The notes beneath the pieces were generated by a model. It saw nothing but the letters and a program-made list of their open reading frames with translations. It did not search any database and was not told the origin of the DNA. A program made the translations under genes and the position numbers. A DNA stretch of 64,000 nt, taken from Rubellimicrobium aerolatum (GTDB taxonomy: Bacteria > Pseudomonadota > Alphaproteobacteria > Rhodobacterales > Rhodobacteraceae). Positions 8,658 through 17,029 of the stretch are shown in pieces. The number at the start of each line of letters is the position of its first letter. The first letter of the stretch is position 1. The stretch spans positions 248,001-312,000 of the forward strand of contig NZ_JAGGJP010000001.1 of assembly GCF_017872975.1 (NCBI RefSeq), read 5' to 3'.

Positions 8658-9607
8658 GCTCGGCCCGCTGGGTCGGGGCCTTTCTCGACTCGCTCTCTGC
8701 CGAACGCGACGCCGCGCTCAACACGCGGCTGGCCTATGCCCGGGATCTCGCGGCCTTTTCGGACTGGCTCGGGCGGCAGGGGCGCGACCTTGCCACGGCA
8801 GGCGCCCCCGAGGTGGACGCCTATCTCGTGGCCTGCGAGGCCGAGGGCCTGTCCAGGGCCACGCGGGCGCGCCGGCTGTCCGCGATCCGGCAGCTCTTCC
8901 GGTTCGCACAAGAGGAGGGCTTCCGCGCCGACAACCCCGTCCTGCGGCTGGCCGGCCCGGGACGCGAGCGCCGCCTGCCCGGTACGCTCGATCTGCGCGA
9001 GATCGAATCGCTCATCGCCGCCGCCCGCGCGACCCCGCGCGACGCGGTTCGGAACGCCTGCCTGCTGGAGCTGCTCTATGCGACGGGGATGCGGGTCAGC
9101 GAGCTGGTGTCGCTGCCCGTCGCGGCGGCGCGGGGCGACCCCAAGGTGGTGCTCGTGCGGGGCAAGGGTGGGAAGGAGCGGCTCGTCCCCCTGTCGCCAC
9201 CGGCGCGCGAGGCGCTGCGGGACTGGCTCGGGGCGCGCGACGCCGCCGAGGCGGAGCGCCCGGAGGGCCGCCCGGCGTCGCGGTTCCTGTTCCCGTCGCG
9301 CGGGGCGGCGGGGCACCTGACTCGTCAGGGCTTCTTCGCCCTGCTCAAGGACCTGGCGCTCCGGGCCGGGGTGCCGGCCGACAGGGTCGCGCCCCACCGG
9401 CTCCGGCACGCCTTTGCGACCCACCTGCTGGCGGGCGGGGCGGACCTGCGGTCGATTCAGGCCATGCTTGGCCATGCCGACATCGCCACGACCGAGATCT
9501 ACACCCATGTCCTCGACGAGCGGCTGTCGGAGCTGGTGCTGACCCGCCACCCGCTGGCGGACGATCCGAAATCGTCGCCCGACGCGGATCGCTCAACCGA
9601 TCCTTAA
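8654..9607 (+). CDS. xerD: Tyrosine recombinase XerD
   Basis: XerD is the site-specific recombinase that, with XerC, resolves chromosome dimers at dif. The product is 317 residues. The catalytic set is complete: Arg147 (ATGMRVSEL), Lys171 (GKGGKE), His248 and Arg251 (HRLRHAFATHLL), the LGH histidine and Tyr283 (TEIYTHV). The N-terminal SAM-like core-binding domain fills residues 1-105. I chose the GTG at 8654 because it gives SSARWVGAFLDSLSAERDAA, the usual N-terminus, and overlaps the previous stop (GTGA). The housekeeping context argues against a phage integrase. A terminator follows at 9684. Confidence 0.93.
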   Translation: MSSARWVGAFLDSLSAERDAALNTRLAYARDLAAFSDWLGRQGRDLATAGAPEVDAYLVACEAEGLSRATRARRLSAIRQLFRFAQEEGFRADNPVLRLAGPGRERRLPGTLDLREIESLIAAARATPRDAVRNACLLELLYATGMRVSELVSLPVAAARGDPKVVLVRGKGGKERLVPLSPPAREALRDWLGARDAAEAERPEGRPASRFLFPSRGAAGHLTRQGFFALLKDLALRAGVPADRVAPHRLRHAFATHLLAGGADLRSIQAMLGHADIATTEIYTHVLDERLSELVLTRHPLADDPKSSPDADRSTDP

Positions 9608-9683
9608 CCTCCGTCTGCGATGGTGGATGCATCCGATGCCAGGGCTTGGGCGCCCAGGGGTCGGCTCTCCTCCCTGTCGGACT

Positions 9684-9711
9684 GGCCGCGTCCTTGGACG
9701 CGGCCTTTTTT
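9684..9711 (+). terminator. Rho-independent terminator after xerD
   Basis: A 9-bp perfect stem GGCCGCGTC/GACGCGGCC with a CTTG loop is followed by six T residues. It lies 77 bp past the xerD stop and should end the 6964-9607 transcript. Confidence 0.9.
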
Positions 9712-9821
9712 CCGGTCGGGCCCGAACGCGGCTCGGGCGCCCGCGCCCCATCCGGCACGCCCCCTGGCCGGGAGCCGCCGATTCGGATCTGCGCGACTTG
9801 GAGGCTCCCGCTCGAAAGCCG

Positions 9822-9850
9822 TTGACGGGTTTTTGGCCTTGCCCTAACGT
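9822..9850 (+). promoter_or_regulatory. Sigma70-like promoter (TTGACG-N17-TAACGT)
   Basis: TTGACG at 9822-9827 and TAACGT at 9845-9850 are spaced by 17 bp, an optimal sigma70 arrangement and unusual in this GC-rich sequence. Transcription would start near 9857. It lies between the xerD terminator and a second terminator hairpin at 9891, about 170 bp before the IalB gene. Confidence 0.55.
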
Positions 9851-9856
9851 TCCGTC

Positions 9857-9918
9857 GAAAGCTGGCCAAGTCCGGCAGGGAGAGAACGGGAAAGGGGTGC
9901 GACCGCGCGCCCCTTTTT
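9857..9918 (+). ncRNA. Candidate short RNA or leader with attenuator
   Basis: The promoter-like element at 9822-9850 is followed within about 70 bases by a complete intrinsic terminator at 9891-9918. The unit would give a transcript of roughly 60 nucleotides. It could be a small RNA, or a leader in which read-through feeds the IalB gene at 10022. No open reading frame fits inside. I do not recognise a known RNA family. Both ends are inferred. Confidence 0.4.
9891..9918 (+). terminator. Intrinsic terminator hairpin
   Basis: AAAGGGGTGCG pairs with CGCGCCCCTTT (one G-T wobble) around an ACCG loop, and the run of Ts extends to five. It follows the promoter at 9822 and precedes the IalB gene by about 100 bp. 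Confidence 0.75.
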
Positions 9919-10021
9919 CATGTGATAGCCCCATTGCGCGGATTCGGGCGAGGGCCCCTGACACCGCGCCCGCCCCGTGCTAATCGGCCGCGACGCCACA
10001 TCTCGGAACGGACACGGCACG

Positions 10022-10654
10022 ATGTCGATCACGCTCAAGTCACTGCCCCTTCTCGCTCTCCTCGCTTGGGCGGCCCCACTCGCCGCGCAGGAGGCTCCCG
10101 CTGACGCGCCGGCCCAGGTGCCGGCCGCCGAAGGCGCCGCCCCCGCCGCCGGCCTCGACATGGGCGAGCCGGCCGCCCCGGGCGAGCCCCGCGTCGGCGA
10201 GGCCTATACCCGCGAGACCTTCGGGGAGTGGGCGCTGCGCTGCCTCAAGGCCGAGGAAGGCCCCGATCCCTGCCAACTCTATCAGCTCCTCAAGGACGAG
10301 GACGGCAACAACGTCGCCGAGATCAGCATGTTCCCGCTGCCCGAGGGCCAGCGCGCCGCCGCCGGCGCGACCATCGTGGCCCCGCTTGAGACGCTGCTGA
10401 CCGAGGAGCTGACCCTGTCGGTGGATGGCAATGCCGCCCGTCGCTACCCCTTCACCTTCTGCAACCGCGCCGGCTGCGTGGCGCGCGTGGGCTTCACGCA
10501 GGAGGAGCTCGACCAGTTCAAGGCGGGCAACGCGGCCCAGCTCTCCATCGTGCCGGCCGCCGCGCCGGACCAGACGGTGAACCTCGCGATTTCGCTCTCG
10601 GGCTTCACGGCCGGTTTCGACAGCAGCTCGGTCCCGGCTCCGGCGCAGGAATGA
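10022..10654 (+). CDS. Invasion-associated locus B (IalB) family exported protein
   Basis: This is a 210-residue periplasmic protein with a signal peptide (MSITLKSLPLLALLAWAAPLAA, cleavage near residue 22). An Ala/Pro-rich linker runs to about residue 50 and an IalB domain follows. The domain shows the usual FGEWALRC opening, a PC(Q)L Cys, and FCNRAGCVAR, which provide the conserved cysteines. IalB homologues are widespread in free-living alphaproteobacteria, where their role is not settled; the name comes from Bartonella. The start at 10022 is the first ATG before the signal. The gene converges on the ketosynthase gene with 43 bp between. Confidence 0.85.
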   Translation: MSITLKSLPLLALLAWAAPLAAQEAPADAPAQVPAAEGAAPAAGLDMGEPAAPGEPRVGEAYTRETFGEWALRCLKAEEGPDPCQLYQLLKDEDGNNVAEISMFPLPEGQRAAAGATIVAPLETLLTEELTLSVDGNAARRYPFTFCNRAGCVARVGFTQEELDQFKAGNAAQLSIVPAAAPDQTVNLAISLSGFTAGFDSSSVPAPAQE

Positions 10655-10697
10655 CGGCCCCGGAGCGGGAGCCGGCCTCGGCGGGCTTCCGCTCCGA

Positions 10698-11906
10698 TCA
10701 GGCGGCCCTGAGCGCCAGCACGGCGTTCAGACCGCCGAAGGCAAAGGCGTTGGACAGGCAGGCCGAGATCCTGGCCTGGCGCGCCGCGTTCGGCACCACG
10801 TCCAGCGGGCAATCCGGGTCGGGCGCTTCGTAGCCGATGGTGGGCGGCACCACGCCGTCGCGCAGCGCCGACAGGCAGGCCAGCAGCTCGATCGCGCCGG
10901 TGCCGCCGATGACGTGGCCATGCATCGCCTTGGTCGAGGACACCATCAGCCGCCCGGCGTGGTTGCCGAAGGCTCCGGCAATGGCCTCGCACTCCGTCCG
11001 GTCGTTGGCCGCCGTCCCGGTGCCATGGGCGTTGACGTAGCCGACCTGATCGGCGTCGAGGCCTGCGTCGGCCAAAGCCAAGCGCATCGCCCGCTCCGCC
11101 CCTTCGACGGACGGGAGGACGATGTCACGGGCGTCCGCCGTCATGCCGAAGCCCGCCACCTCGGCCAGGATCTCGGCCCCACGGGCCGCTGCCCGGTCCC
11201 AGTCCTCGAACACGAAGACCGCCGCGCCCTCGCCCTGCACCATGCCGCTGCGGGTCGCGCTGAACGGGCGGCAGGCGTCGGGCGACATGACTCGCAGTCC
11301 TTCCCAGGCCTTGAGCCCGCCGAAGCAGAGCATCGCCTCGGACCCGCCGGCCAGCATCACGTCGGCCATCCCCGACCGCACCATCTGGAAGGCGAGACCC
11401 ATCGCGTGGTTCGAGGAGGCGCAGGCCGAGGCCACGGTGAAGGTTGGCCCCCGCAATCCGTGCGCCATGCTCACGGCGCTGGAGGCGGCGTTGCCCATAA
11501 GGCGCGGCACCACGAAGGGATGGACGCGGCTCCTCCCCTCCTCGTAGACGGCGCGATAGCTGTCGTCGATGGTTCCCAGCCCGCCGCCGCTGTTGCCCAG
11601 GATCACGCCGGCCTGCAGCCCAAGCTCGCCTTCGAAGCACAGGCCCGAGGTCGCGACAGCCTCCTCGGCGGCGATCAGGGCGAACTGCGTGAAGCGGTCG
11701 TAGAGCGCAGCCTGCTGCCGTCCGAACCGCGTGCTTTCGTCGTGGTCGCGGACCTGCGCGCCGATGCGTATAGACAGCCGCTCCACGTCGCGGATGTCGA
11801 GCGAGCCGATCCCGCAGACTCCCTCGCGCATCGCGGCGAGAGTGGACGGCACGTCGTGGCCCAGGGCGTTGATCGTCCCTGCGCCGGTGATGGCGACGCG
11901 GCGCAT
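10698..11906 (-). CDS. Beta-ketoacyl-ACP synthase II-like (FabF family)
   Basis: This thiolase-fold condensing enzyme has 402 residues. The Cys-His-His triad is complete: Cys162 (ASACASSN), His294 (VNAHGTGT) and His331 (KAMHGHVIGG, with Lys326). It elongates an acyl chain on an acyl carrier protein by decarboxylative condensation with malonyl-ACP. It lies directly after an acp gene (stop and start share one base, TGATG) and after an lpxD-like gene. I therefore infer a dedicated role in making an acyl chain for an envelope lipid, not general fatty acid synthesis. The sequence is more divergent than housekeeping FabF. Confidence 0.88.
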   Translation of the reverse strand: MRRVAITGAGTINALGHDVPSTLAAMREGVCGIGSLDIRDVERLSIRIGAQVRDHDESTRFGRQQAALYDRFTQFALIAAEEAVATSGLCFEGELGLQAGVILGNSGGGLGTIDDSYRAVYEEGRSRVHPFVVPRLMGNAASSAVSMAHGLRGPTFTVASACASSNHAMGLAFQMVRSGMADVMLAGGSEAMLCFGGLKAWEGLRVMSPDACRPFSATRSGMVQGEGAAVFVFEDWDRAAARGAEILAEVAGFGMTADARDIVLPSVEGAERAMRLALADAGLDADQVGYVNAHGTGTAANDRTECEAIAGAFGNHAGRLMVSSTKAMHGHVIGGTGAIELLACLSALRDGVVPPTIGYEAPDPDCPLDVVPNAARQARISACLSNAFAFGGLNAVLALRAA

Positions 11907-12163
11907 CAGGCCCGCTCCGCCACCAGCCGCTCGACCGCGCCCAGGATGCGGCCCACCGAGGAGATGTCGAACTCGCTCGCCTGCGGGTCGTTGGCGTTGA
12001 AGGGGATGCGGATGTCGAGCGCCTCCTCGATGGCGAAGATGCTCTCGACGACGCCCAGGGAGTCGATGCCGAGGTCGCCCAGCGTCATGTCCTCGCGCAC
12101 GTCGGAGGGCTGGAGGAAAGCCTGCTCGGCGATGATCGCGATGACGCGCTCGCGCGTGTCCAT
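11906..12163 (-). CDS. Dedicated acyl carrier protein
   Basis: An 85-residue acyl carrier protein. The phosphopantetheine attachment site is Ser35 in DLGIDSLGVVE. Helix 2 is acidic as expected for partner binding, but an insert around residues 52-62 (IPFNANDPQAS) distinguishes it from housekeeping AcpP. Its gene is sandwiched between lpxD-like (30 bp upstream) and ketosynthase (1-bp overlap), so it should carry the chain used by those two enzymes. It resembles AcpXL in genomic logic, but the rest of the AcpXL cluster (fabZXL, lpxXL) is not here. Confidence 0.9.
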   Translation of the reverse strand: MDTRERVIAIIAEQAFLQPSDVREDMTLGDLGIDSLGVVESIFAIEEALDIRIPFNANDPQASEFDISSVGRILGAVERLVAERA

Positions 12164-12193
12164 GGAAGTCCCCGATGCCTGACGGCGCCTGAC

Positions 12194-13276
12194 TTAGCCG
12201 TCCTTGGGTTGCTTTGAAACCCCTGCGGCAAGGTCGCGCAGGATGCGGGGCAAGCGGCGGAGCGCCTTGTAGCTCTCGATCTGCTGGTCGATCCGGGTCG
12301 CCGGATAGCCCATCATCACCCGGCCGGAGGGCACGTTCGACAGGACGCCAGTGTTGCCGGTCAGCACCACGTCGTCGCCCACGGTAAGGTTGTCCCCCAC
12401 CCCGGCGCGACCGCCCATCACCACGCGATCGCCGATCACGCTCGACCCAGCGACGGCGGCTTGCCCGCAGAGAAGGCAGTGCTGCCCAATGACGACGTTG
12501 TGGGCCACCATCACCAAGTTGTCGATCTTGGTGCCGTCGCCCACCCGCGTCGGCCGGATCGTCCCGGCATCGATGGTGGAGCAGGCCCCCACCTCCACGT
12601 CGTCGCCGATCACCACCCCGCCCAGCGAGTGGATGCGGTGCCAGCTCGGGTCCTCAGGGACCGGGATTGGCCCTTTGCCCAGGGTCTCGCGTGCGATCTC
12701 CACATAGGCGGGCTCACGGGTCACGAAGGAGAAGCCGTCGCCGCCGATCACCGCGTTGGGCTGGAGGATGGCGCGAGCGCCGATGGTGACGCGGCGGTTC
12801 AGCCGGACGCCGGCGTGGACGACACCCTGCGAGCCGATGCGGACCCCCTCCGCGACCGTCACCTGCGGACCGATGCAGGTGCCATCGCCGATCTCTGCTC
12901 CCGCGGCGATGATCGTGAGAGGACCGATCCCGACGCCCTCGCCCAGCCGGGCGGTCGGGTCCACGAAGGCCGACGGATGGATGCCGGGAGGGAACGGCGG
13001 CTCGTCGAGGAGTTGCGTGAGGCCCGCCATGGCGAGCCGCCCGCGCGGCGCGAAGACCGCCGCCTCCAGCCCCAGCGCGCGCCAGTCCGCGCCGGGCCAG
13101 ACCAGTGCCGCCCGGGCGCGTCCCTGCCCCAGCGCCTCGCCCCACCTGGGCGACAGGGCCATCGCCAAGTCGCGGGATCCGGCCGCTGCCGGCTCGGCGG
13201 CGCCATCCACCTCGATGCGAAGGTCGCCCTCGGCCTCGGCCCCCAGGGCCTCGGCGATCTGCGCGATGGTCGGCAT
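12194..13276 (-). CDS. LpxD-like UDP-3-O-acylglucosamine N-acyltransferase
   Basis: LpxD transfers a 3-hydroxyacyl chain from ACP to the amino group of UDP-3-O-acylglucosamine in lipid A synthesis. This 360-residue protein has an N-terminal LpxD-type domain (1-95), a left-handed beta-helix of hexapeptide repeats (100-330) and a helical tail. The catalytic His is at about residue 259 (MVAHNVVIG). The loop between GGDGFSF and the next repeat is about 20 residues longer than in Escherichia coli LpxD. The gene is not with lpxA/lpxB/fabZ but with its own acp and ketosynthase, so it may be a second, specialised acyltransferase. I chose the start MPTIAQIAEAL because upstream codons are shadow-like. 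Confidence 0.87.
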   Translation of the reverse strand: MPTIAQIAEALGAEAEGDLRIEVDGAAEPAAAGSRDLAMALSPRWGEALGQGRARAALVWPGADWRALGLEAAVFAPRGRLAMAGLTQLLDEPPFPPGIHPSAFVDPTARLGEGVGIGPLTIIAAGAEIGDGTCIGPQVTVAEGVRIGSQGVVHAGVRLNRRVTIGARAILQPNAVIGGDGFSFVTREPAYVEIARETLGKGPIPVPEDPSWHRIHSLGGVVIGDDVEVGACSTIDAGTIRPTRVGDGTKIDNLVMVAHNVVIGQHCLLCGQAAVAGSSVIGDRVVMGGRAGVGDNLTVGDDVVLTGNTGVLSNVPSGRVMMGYPATRIDQQIESYKALRRLPRILRDLAAGVSKQPKDG

Positions 13277-13307
13277 GGGCGGCCCTCCTGGCGTGGTCGT
13301 CGGGGTT

Positions 13308-14918
13308 CTAGCCCCGGAGCGGCGCGGCCTCCACCCCTTCCACCTCCAGGGCCGCCCAGATCCGGCCGTCGCGGCCGTAGACGTCGCGCCGGAACTGGAG
13401 CCCGCCCCGCACATTCGTGAACGCCGTCCGGTACTCGAGGTGGACCGGCACCGGCTGGTCGAGGTTCACCCGGGTCTCCGCGCCGCTCCGCAGCTTCTCG
13501 TCGAACAGGGCCTCGGGGTCCCGGACCTGCCGCGCGAGGAGGTGGCGGGCGAAGCCGCGCGGGTCGGCGAGGCGGATGCAGCCGTGGCTGAAGGCCCGCG
13601 TCTCGCGCCCGAACAGGTCCTTGGCGGGCGTGTCGTGCAGGTAGATGTTCCAGGGGTTGGGGAACATGAACTTGACGACGCCCAAGGCGTTCGACGGCCC
13701 GGGCGGCTGGCTCATGGCGTAGGGGAAGCTCGAAGCCGAGTAGGCCGAGAAATCCACCGATCCCCGGTCGATGACACGGCCCGACGAATCGGTGATCCGC
13801 AGGTGCCCCGCCGCGTTCGGGTTGCCGCGAAGCTGCGGCAGGTATTCGTTCACGATGATCGACCGGGGCACGAACCAGCTCGGGTTCACGACCATGAATT
13901 GCATGAGGTCCGAGAACTCGGGCGTCTGCCGGTCGTCGGCGGTGGCACCGATCACCGCGCGGGTGCGGAAGGTCGGCACGTCGTCATCCATGATGGCCGC
14001 CGTGAAGTCGGTCAGGTTCACCCAGACATGGCGCGATCCGCGCGGCGCGGCGTTCCACCGCTCCCGCTCCAGCGCCACGAGGACGCTGCGGAGGCGGTCG
14101 GTCGGGGAGGCGTTGACCTCCCGGAGCGTCCCCTCGCCCGCCACGCCGTCGGGGGCGAGGCCATGGTCGGCCTGGAATTGCCGGACGGCGGCCGTCAGGC
14201 CCGCGTCGTAGCGCGCGCCCGCCGTCGGCCGGAGCCTGCCCATGTCGATCAGCCGGTCGCGCAGCGTCCGGACCGCCGCGCCGCTCGCGCCGGGCTCCAA
14301 CTTGCCGATCGGCACCTCGGGCCCCCAGCCGCCTGCCGCGATCCGTTCCTCCAGGGCCGCCTTCTCGCGAAGGAGGCGCGCGTATTCCGCCGTGGTGGGC
14401 GCGAGGCCGCGAAGGAAGGCCACCGGCTCCTCCTCGGGGAAGACGGTGATGACGGCCAGCGGATCGGCGGCCAGCACCTCGCGCTTGATGTGATCCTCTA
14501 CCTTGGATGGCACCAGCATCCCTGCATTGAGGTCTCCCGCGAGCCGCAGGAAGGCGCGGCTCATCTCCACCTCGGCATGGCCCTGCTCGCGCGGGGTCGC
14601 GGCGGCGCGCAGGGTCCTCACCAGCGCCTCGGGATCGTGGCGCCGGACCCCCAGGCCGTGGACCGGCGCCTCGGCCATGGCAGCCAGCAGCGCGTTGCGG
14701 CGGGCCACGTCGCGGCCGTCGCTGCCCGTCCAGATCCCGTCCAGCCCACGGGCGCGGTAGAAGGCGGCCAGGACCTCGTCCCGGGCCGCGGCCTCGGCCA
14801 CGCCCTGCTGGAACCCCGTCGCGAGGGCCAGCGCCGAGGCCGGCGCGGCCGGGAGGATGGCGGCCAGCGCCCCGGAGGAGAGCCCGGCGAGGAATCGGCG
14901 TCGGGAGGGGACGAGCAT
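13308..14918 (-). CDS. L,D-transpeptidase, YcbB/LdtD-like, Tat-exported
   Basis: This 536-residue periplasmic enzyme of peptidoglycan cross-linking makes 3-3 links. It begins with a twin-arginine type signal (MLVPSRRRFLAG). Next come a helical scaffold domain (about 30-200), a peptidoglycan-binding module (about 205-275, with AVRQFQADHGL) and a YkuD catalytic domain. The active-site SHGCIR motif, with the nucleophile Cys, is near residue 445. The frame is open far upstream to about 16061, but the Tat motif sets the ATG at 14918. It is divergent from the DUF882 gene at 15153, another murein-related protein, and they probably share a regulatory region. Confidence 0.92.
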   Translation of the reverse strand: MLVPSRRRFLAGLSSGALAAILPAAPASALALATGFQQGVAEAAARDEVLAAFYRARGLDGIWTGSDGRDVARRNALLAAMAEAPVHGLGVRRHDPEALVRTLRAAATPREQGHAEVEMSRAFLRLAGDLNAGMLVPSKVEDHIKREVLAADPLAVITVFPEEEPVAFLRGLAPTTAEYARLLREKAALEERIAAGGWGPEVPIGKLEPGASGAAVRTLRDRLIDMGRLRPTAGARYDAGLTAAVRQFQADHGLAPDGVAGEGTLREVNASPTDRLRSVLVALERERWNAAPRGSRHVWVNLTDFTAAIMDDDVPTFRTRAVIGATADDRQTPEFSDLMQFMVVNPSWFVPRSIIVNEYLPQLRGNPNAAGHLRITDSSGRVIDRGSVDFSAYSASSFPYAMSQPPGPSNALGVVKFMFPNPWNIYLHDTPAKDLFGRETRAFSHGCIRLADPRGFARHLLARQVRDPEALFDEKLRSGAETRVNLDQPVPVHLEYRTAFTNVRGGLQFRRDVYGRDGRIWAALEVEGVEAAPLRG

Positions 14919-15152
14919 CGGGGCCTCGTTCGTTCGGGAGGGTCGCAACCGGAGAATAGTCCGGGACGCCCCGTCCCGCCACAACGTCCCGGCGACCCGG
15001 AGCCGGAAGGGTCGGCCAATCTGCAACAGGTGTGGCTCTCCTGCTAGTTGAGCAAATTCCTGCCGAATGGGGATTTCGTTAAGGATCTTGTGGCAGTCTC
15101 TCCTTGGTCGCCCGGGCGACTCATGCCATAGTCGTGAGGCATCTGAAACAAG
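14919..15152. promoter_or_regulatory. Divergent promoter region, L,D-transpeptidase / DUF882
   Basis: This 234-bp gap separates two divergent exported murein proteins and must contain both promoters. A plausible plus-strand element is TTGGTC followed after 17 bp by CATAGT, ending near 15136, shortly before the ATG at 15153. The segment around 15045-15095 is AT-richer than its surroundings. No operator-like palindrome was found. Confidence 0.35.
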
Positions 15153-15785
15153 ATGACCAAGAATGCCCAAGAAACATGGGCTTATAACATAGGCGACGGG
15201 ACAGGCGCTGGCGGTATGGACAACATCGGCTCTTCGGGCATCTCTCGGCGTGCGCTCCTGGGCGTGTTCGCCGCCACGGCGGTTACGGCCGCCCCGACCC
15301 TCTCCAAAGCGGCGGGCCTCGTGCGCGGGGCGGGGGACGTGCGGCGCATCCGCATGTATTCCGGCCGCACGGGCGAGAGGATCGACACCATCTACTGGAT
15401 CGATGGCGACTACATCGCCGAGTCGGTGCGCGAGATCAGCATGTTCATGCGCGACTGGCGCAACGGGCAGGCGGTCGCCATCGACACCCGCACGATCGAC
15501 ATCATGGCCGCCTCGCACAACCTCCTCGACGTGGGCGAGCCCTACATGCTCCTCTCGGGCTACCGCTCGCCACAGACCAATTCGATGCTGCGCTCCAACT
15601 CCTCGGGCGTGGCGCGCAACTCCTTGCACATGCGGGGCCAGGCGGCCGACCTCCACCTCGACTCGCGGTCGGTGAATCAGATCGCCCGGGCTGCCATGGC
15701 CTGCCAGGCGGGCGGCGTCGGGCGCTACAGCGGCTCGGGCTTCGTCCACATGGACTGCGGCGACGTGCGCCACTGGGGAAGCTGA
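15153..15785 (+). CDS. DUF882 / peptidase M15-like protein, Tat-exported
   Basis: A 210-residue exported protein of the DUF882 (YcbK) family, related to zinc-dependent M15 murein peptidases. A twin-arginine motif SRRALLG at residues 31-37 precedes a hydrophobic stretch to about 54. The metal-binding pattern of the fold is present: His159 and Asp166 in SLHMRGQAADLH, and His199 in FVHMDCGD. It probably trims or binds peptidoglycan in the periplasm. Its divergent neighbour is an L,D-transpeptidase, which fits. The N-terminal arm before the Tat motif is longer than usual, so translation could start at the internal Met22 instead. Confidence 0.88.
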   Translation: MTKNAQETWAYNIGDGTGAGGMDNIGSSGISRRALLGVFAATAVTAAPTLSKAAGLVRGAGDVRRIRMYSGRTGERIDTIYWIDGDYIAESVREISMFMRDWRNGQAVAIDTRTIDIMAASHNLLDVGEPYMLLSGYRSPQTNSMLRSNSSGVARNSLHMRGQAADLHLDSRSVNQIARAAMACQAGGVGRYSGSGFVHMDCGDVRHWGS

Positions 15786-15955
15786 GCGCCCGTTTCCTTC
15801 CAGACCCACCACGATCTCCAGCCCGGCCCCGCGCGGCCGGGCCTGTCCCAGCGGCGGCCCGCCTCCCGGATGCAACCGATCCGGCCCAGACCCGTTGTCT
15901 CCCGTCCAAGCCGCCCCGGGCCCATACCCGCCGCGCGCCAACGAGGAGATCGACC

Positions 15956-16852
15956 ATGGCCGACGACCGCCTGCGGATGCAGGACCCCCGCGAGCAGTAT
16001 CCCAAGCCCCCCTTCCCCGAGCAGCCGCAGCCCGTTCCCGGCCTCGCGCGCGAGATGACACCCAAGCCCGACCACGGCGAGACGAGCTACAAGGGCTCGG
16101 GCAAGCTCGTGGGTCGCAAGGCCCTCATCACTGGCGGTGATTCAGGGATCGGCCGCGCGGTGGCCATCGCCTATGCCCGCGAGGGCGCGGACGTCGCCCT
16201 TTCCTACCTCCCCGACGAGCAGCCCGACGCGGACGAGGTGATCCGCCTGATCGAGGCAGAGGGTCGCAAGGCCGTGGCGCTGCCGGGCGACGTGACCGAC
16301 GAGGCCTATGCGAGGGGCGTGGTGCGGGAGGCGGCCGAGAGGCTCGGCGGCCTCGACGTCCTCGTGATCAACGCCGGGCACCAGCAGGCCTACGAATCGC
16401 TCGACAAGATTACGACCGAGGACTTCGACGAGACGCTCAGGACCAACCTTTACGCGCTGTTCTGGATGGCACAGGAGGGGGCGAGGCTGCTGCCTCCCGG
16501 CGGCGCGATCGTCACCACCTCCTCGATCCAGGCCTACGAGCCCTCGACCGCGATCATGCACTACGCCATGACCAAGGCGGGGATCGTCGCCTTCACCAAG
16601 GCGCTCGCCACCGAGCTTATCGAGAAGGGCATCCGCGTGAACTCGGTCGCGCCGGGGCCATTCTGGACCGCGCTCCAGCCTAGTGGTGGCCAGATGCAGG
16701 AGAAGATCCCGCAGTTCGGCGCCCAGTCCAAGTTCGGCCGCCCCGGCCAGCCGGTGGAGATCGCGCCGGTCTATGTCCTGCTCGCCTCGCAGGAAGGCAG
16801 CTACATCACCGGCGAGGTCTATGGCGTGACAGGGGGAGAGGGGATCGCCTGA
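15956..16852 (+). CDS. SDR family oxidoreductase, stress type
   Basis: A 298-residue short-chain dehydrogenase with an extra N-terminal arm of about 50 residues, rich in Pro (QYPKPPFPEQPQP). The arm marks the YdaD/YhxD/YghA group of general-stress SDRs. The Rossmann glycine motif TGGDSGIG is near residues 58-65, NAG near 139-141, the catalytic Ser in TTSSIQAYEP, and YAMTK supplies the Tyr and Lys. NADP is likely used because Arg and Ser follow the motif in the usual place. The substrate is unknown. Two hairpins immediately follow the stop. Confidence 0.9.
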   Translation: MADDRLRMQDPREQYPKPPFPEQPQPVPGLAREMTPKPDHGETSYKGSGKLVGRKALITGGDSGIGRAVAIAYAREGADVALSYLPDEQPDADEVIRLIEAEGRKAVALPGDVTDEAYARGVVREAAERLGGLDVLVINAGHQQAYESLDKITTEDFDETLRTNLYALFWMAQEGARLLPPGGAIVTTSSIQAYEPSTAIMHYAMTKAGIVAFTKALATELIEKGIRVNSVAPGPFWTALQPSGGQMQEKIPQFGAQSKFGRPGQPVEIAPVYVLLASQEGSYITGEVYGVTGGEGIA

Positions 16853-16872
16853 GGGGACCGATTGGAGCCGAC

Positions 16873-16921
16873 GCGGCGTCCGGCATCGCGGACGCCGCCC
16901 CCTTCCGAGGCTCCGAAGGGG
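16873..16921 (+). terminator. Two tandem hairpins after SDR gene
   Basis: A perfect 10-bp stem with a 6-base loop (16873-16898) is followed at once by a 7-bp CCCCTTC/GAAGGGG stem (16899-16921). They begin 20 bp after the SDR stop. There is no T run, so this may work as a Rho-dependent or 3'-stabilising structure and not as a classical terminator. Confidence 0.45.
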
Positions 16922-17029
16922 ATCAGCCGATGTGAAGGTCGCGGGCCGGATCGACTCGGGCGACTGGACCCCGAGATGCGTGGCGAGGCTGATCCCCGCC
17001 GCCCGCACGATGGCGTCGAGCGGCAAGGC

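Noticed and set aside
8654-9607. Tyrosine recombinase as a sign of an integrated element
   Set aside because: The gene is in a conserved aroK/aroB neighbourhood with no tRNA target, phage genes or composition change. It is housekeeping XerD.
9593-9608. TCAA-N7-TTAA resembling a CtrA box at the end of xerD
   Set aside because: It has one mismatch, lies at the 3' end of a coding sequence before a terminator, and precedes no gene start in useful distance.
12756-15047. A 763-codon open frame antisense to lpxD-like and L,D-transpeptidase genes
   Set aside because: It has no recognisable domain and a composition typical of antisense shadows, and it covers two genes with intact active sites.
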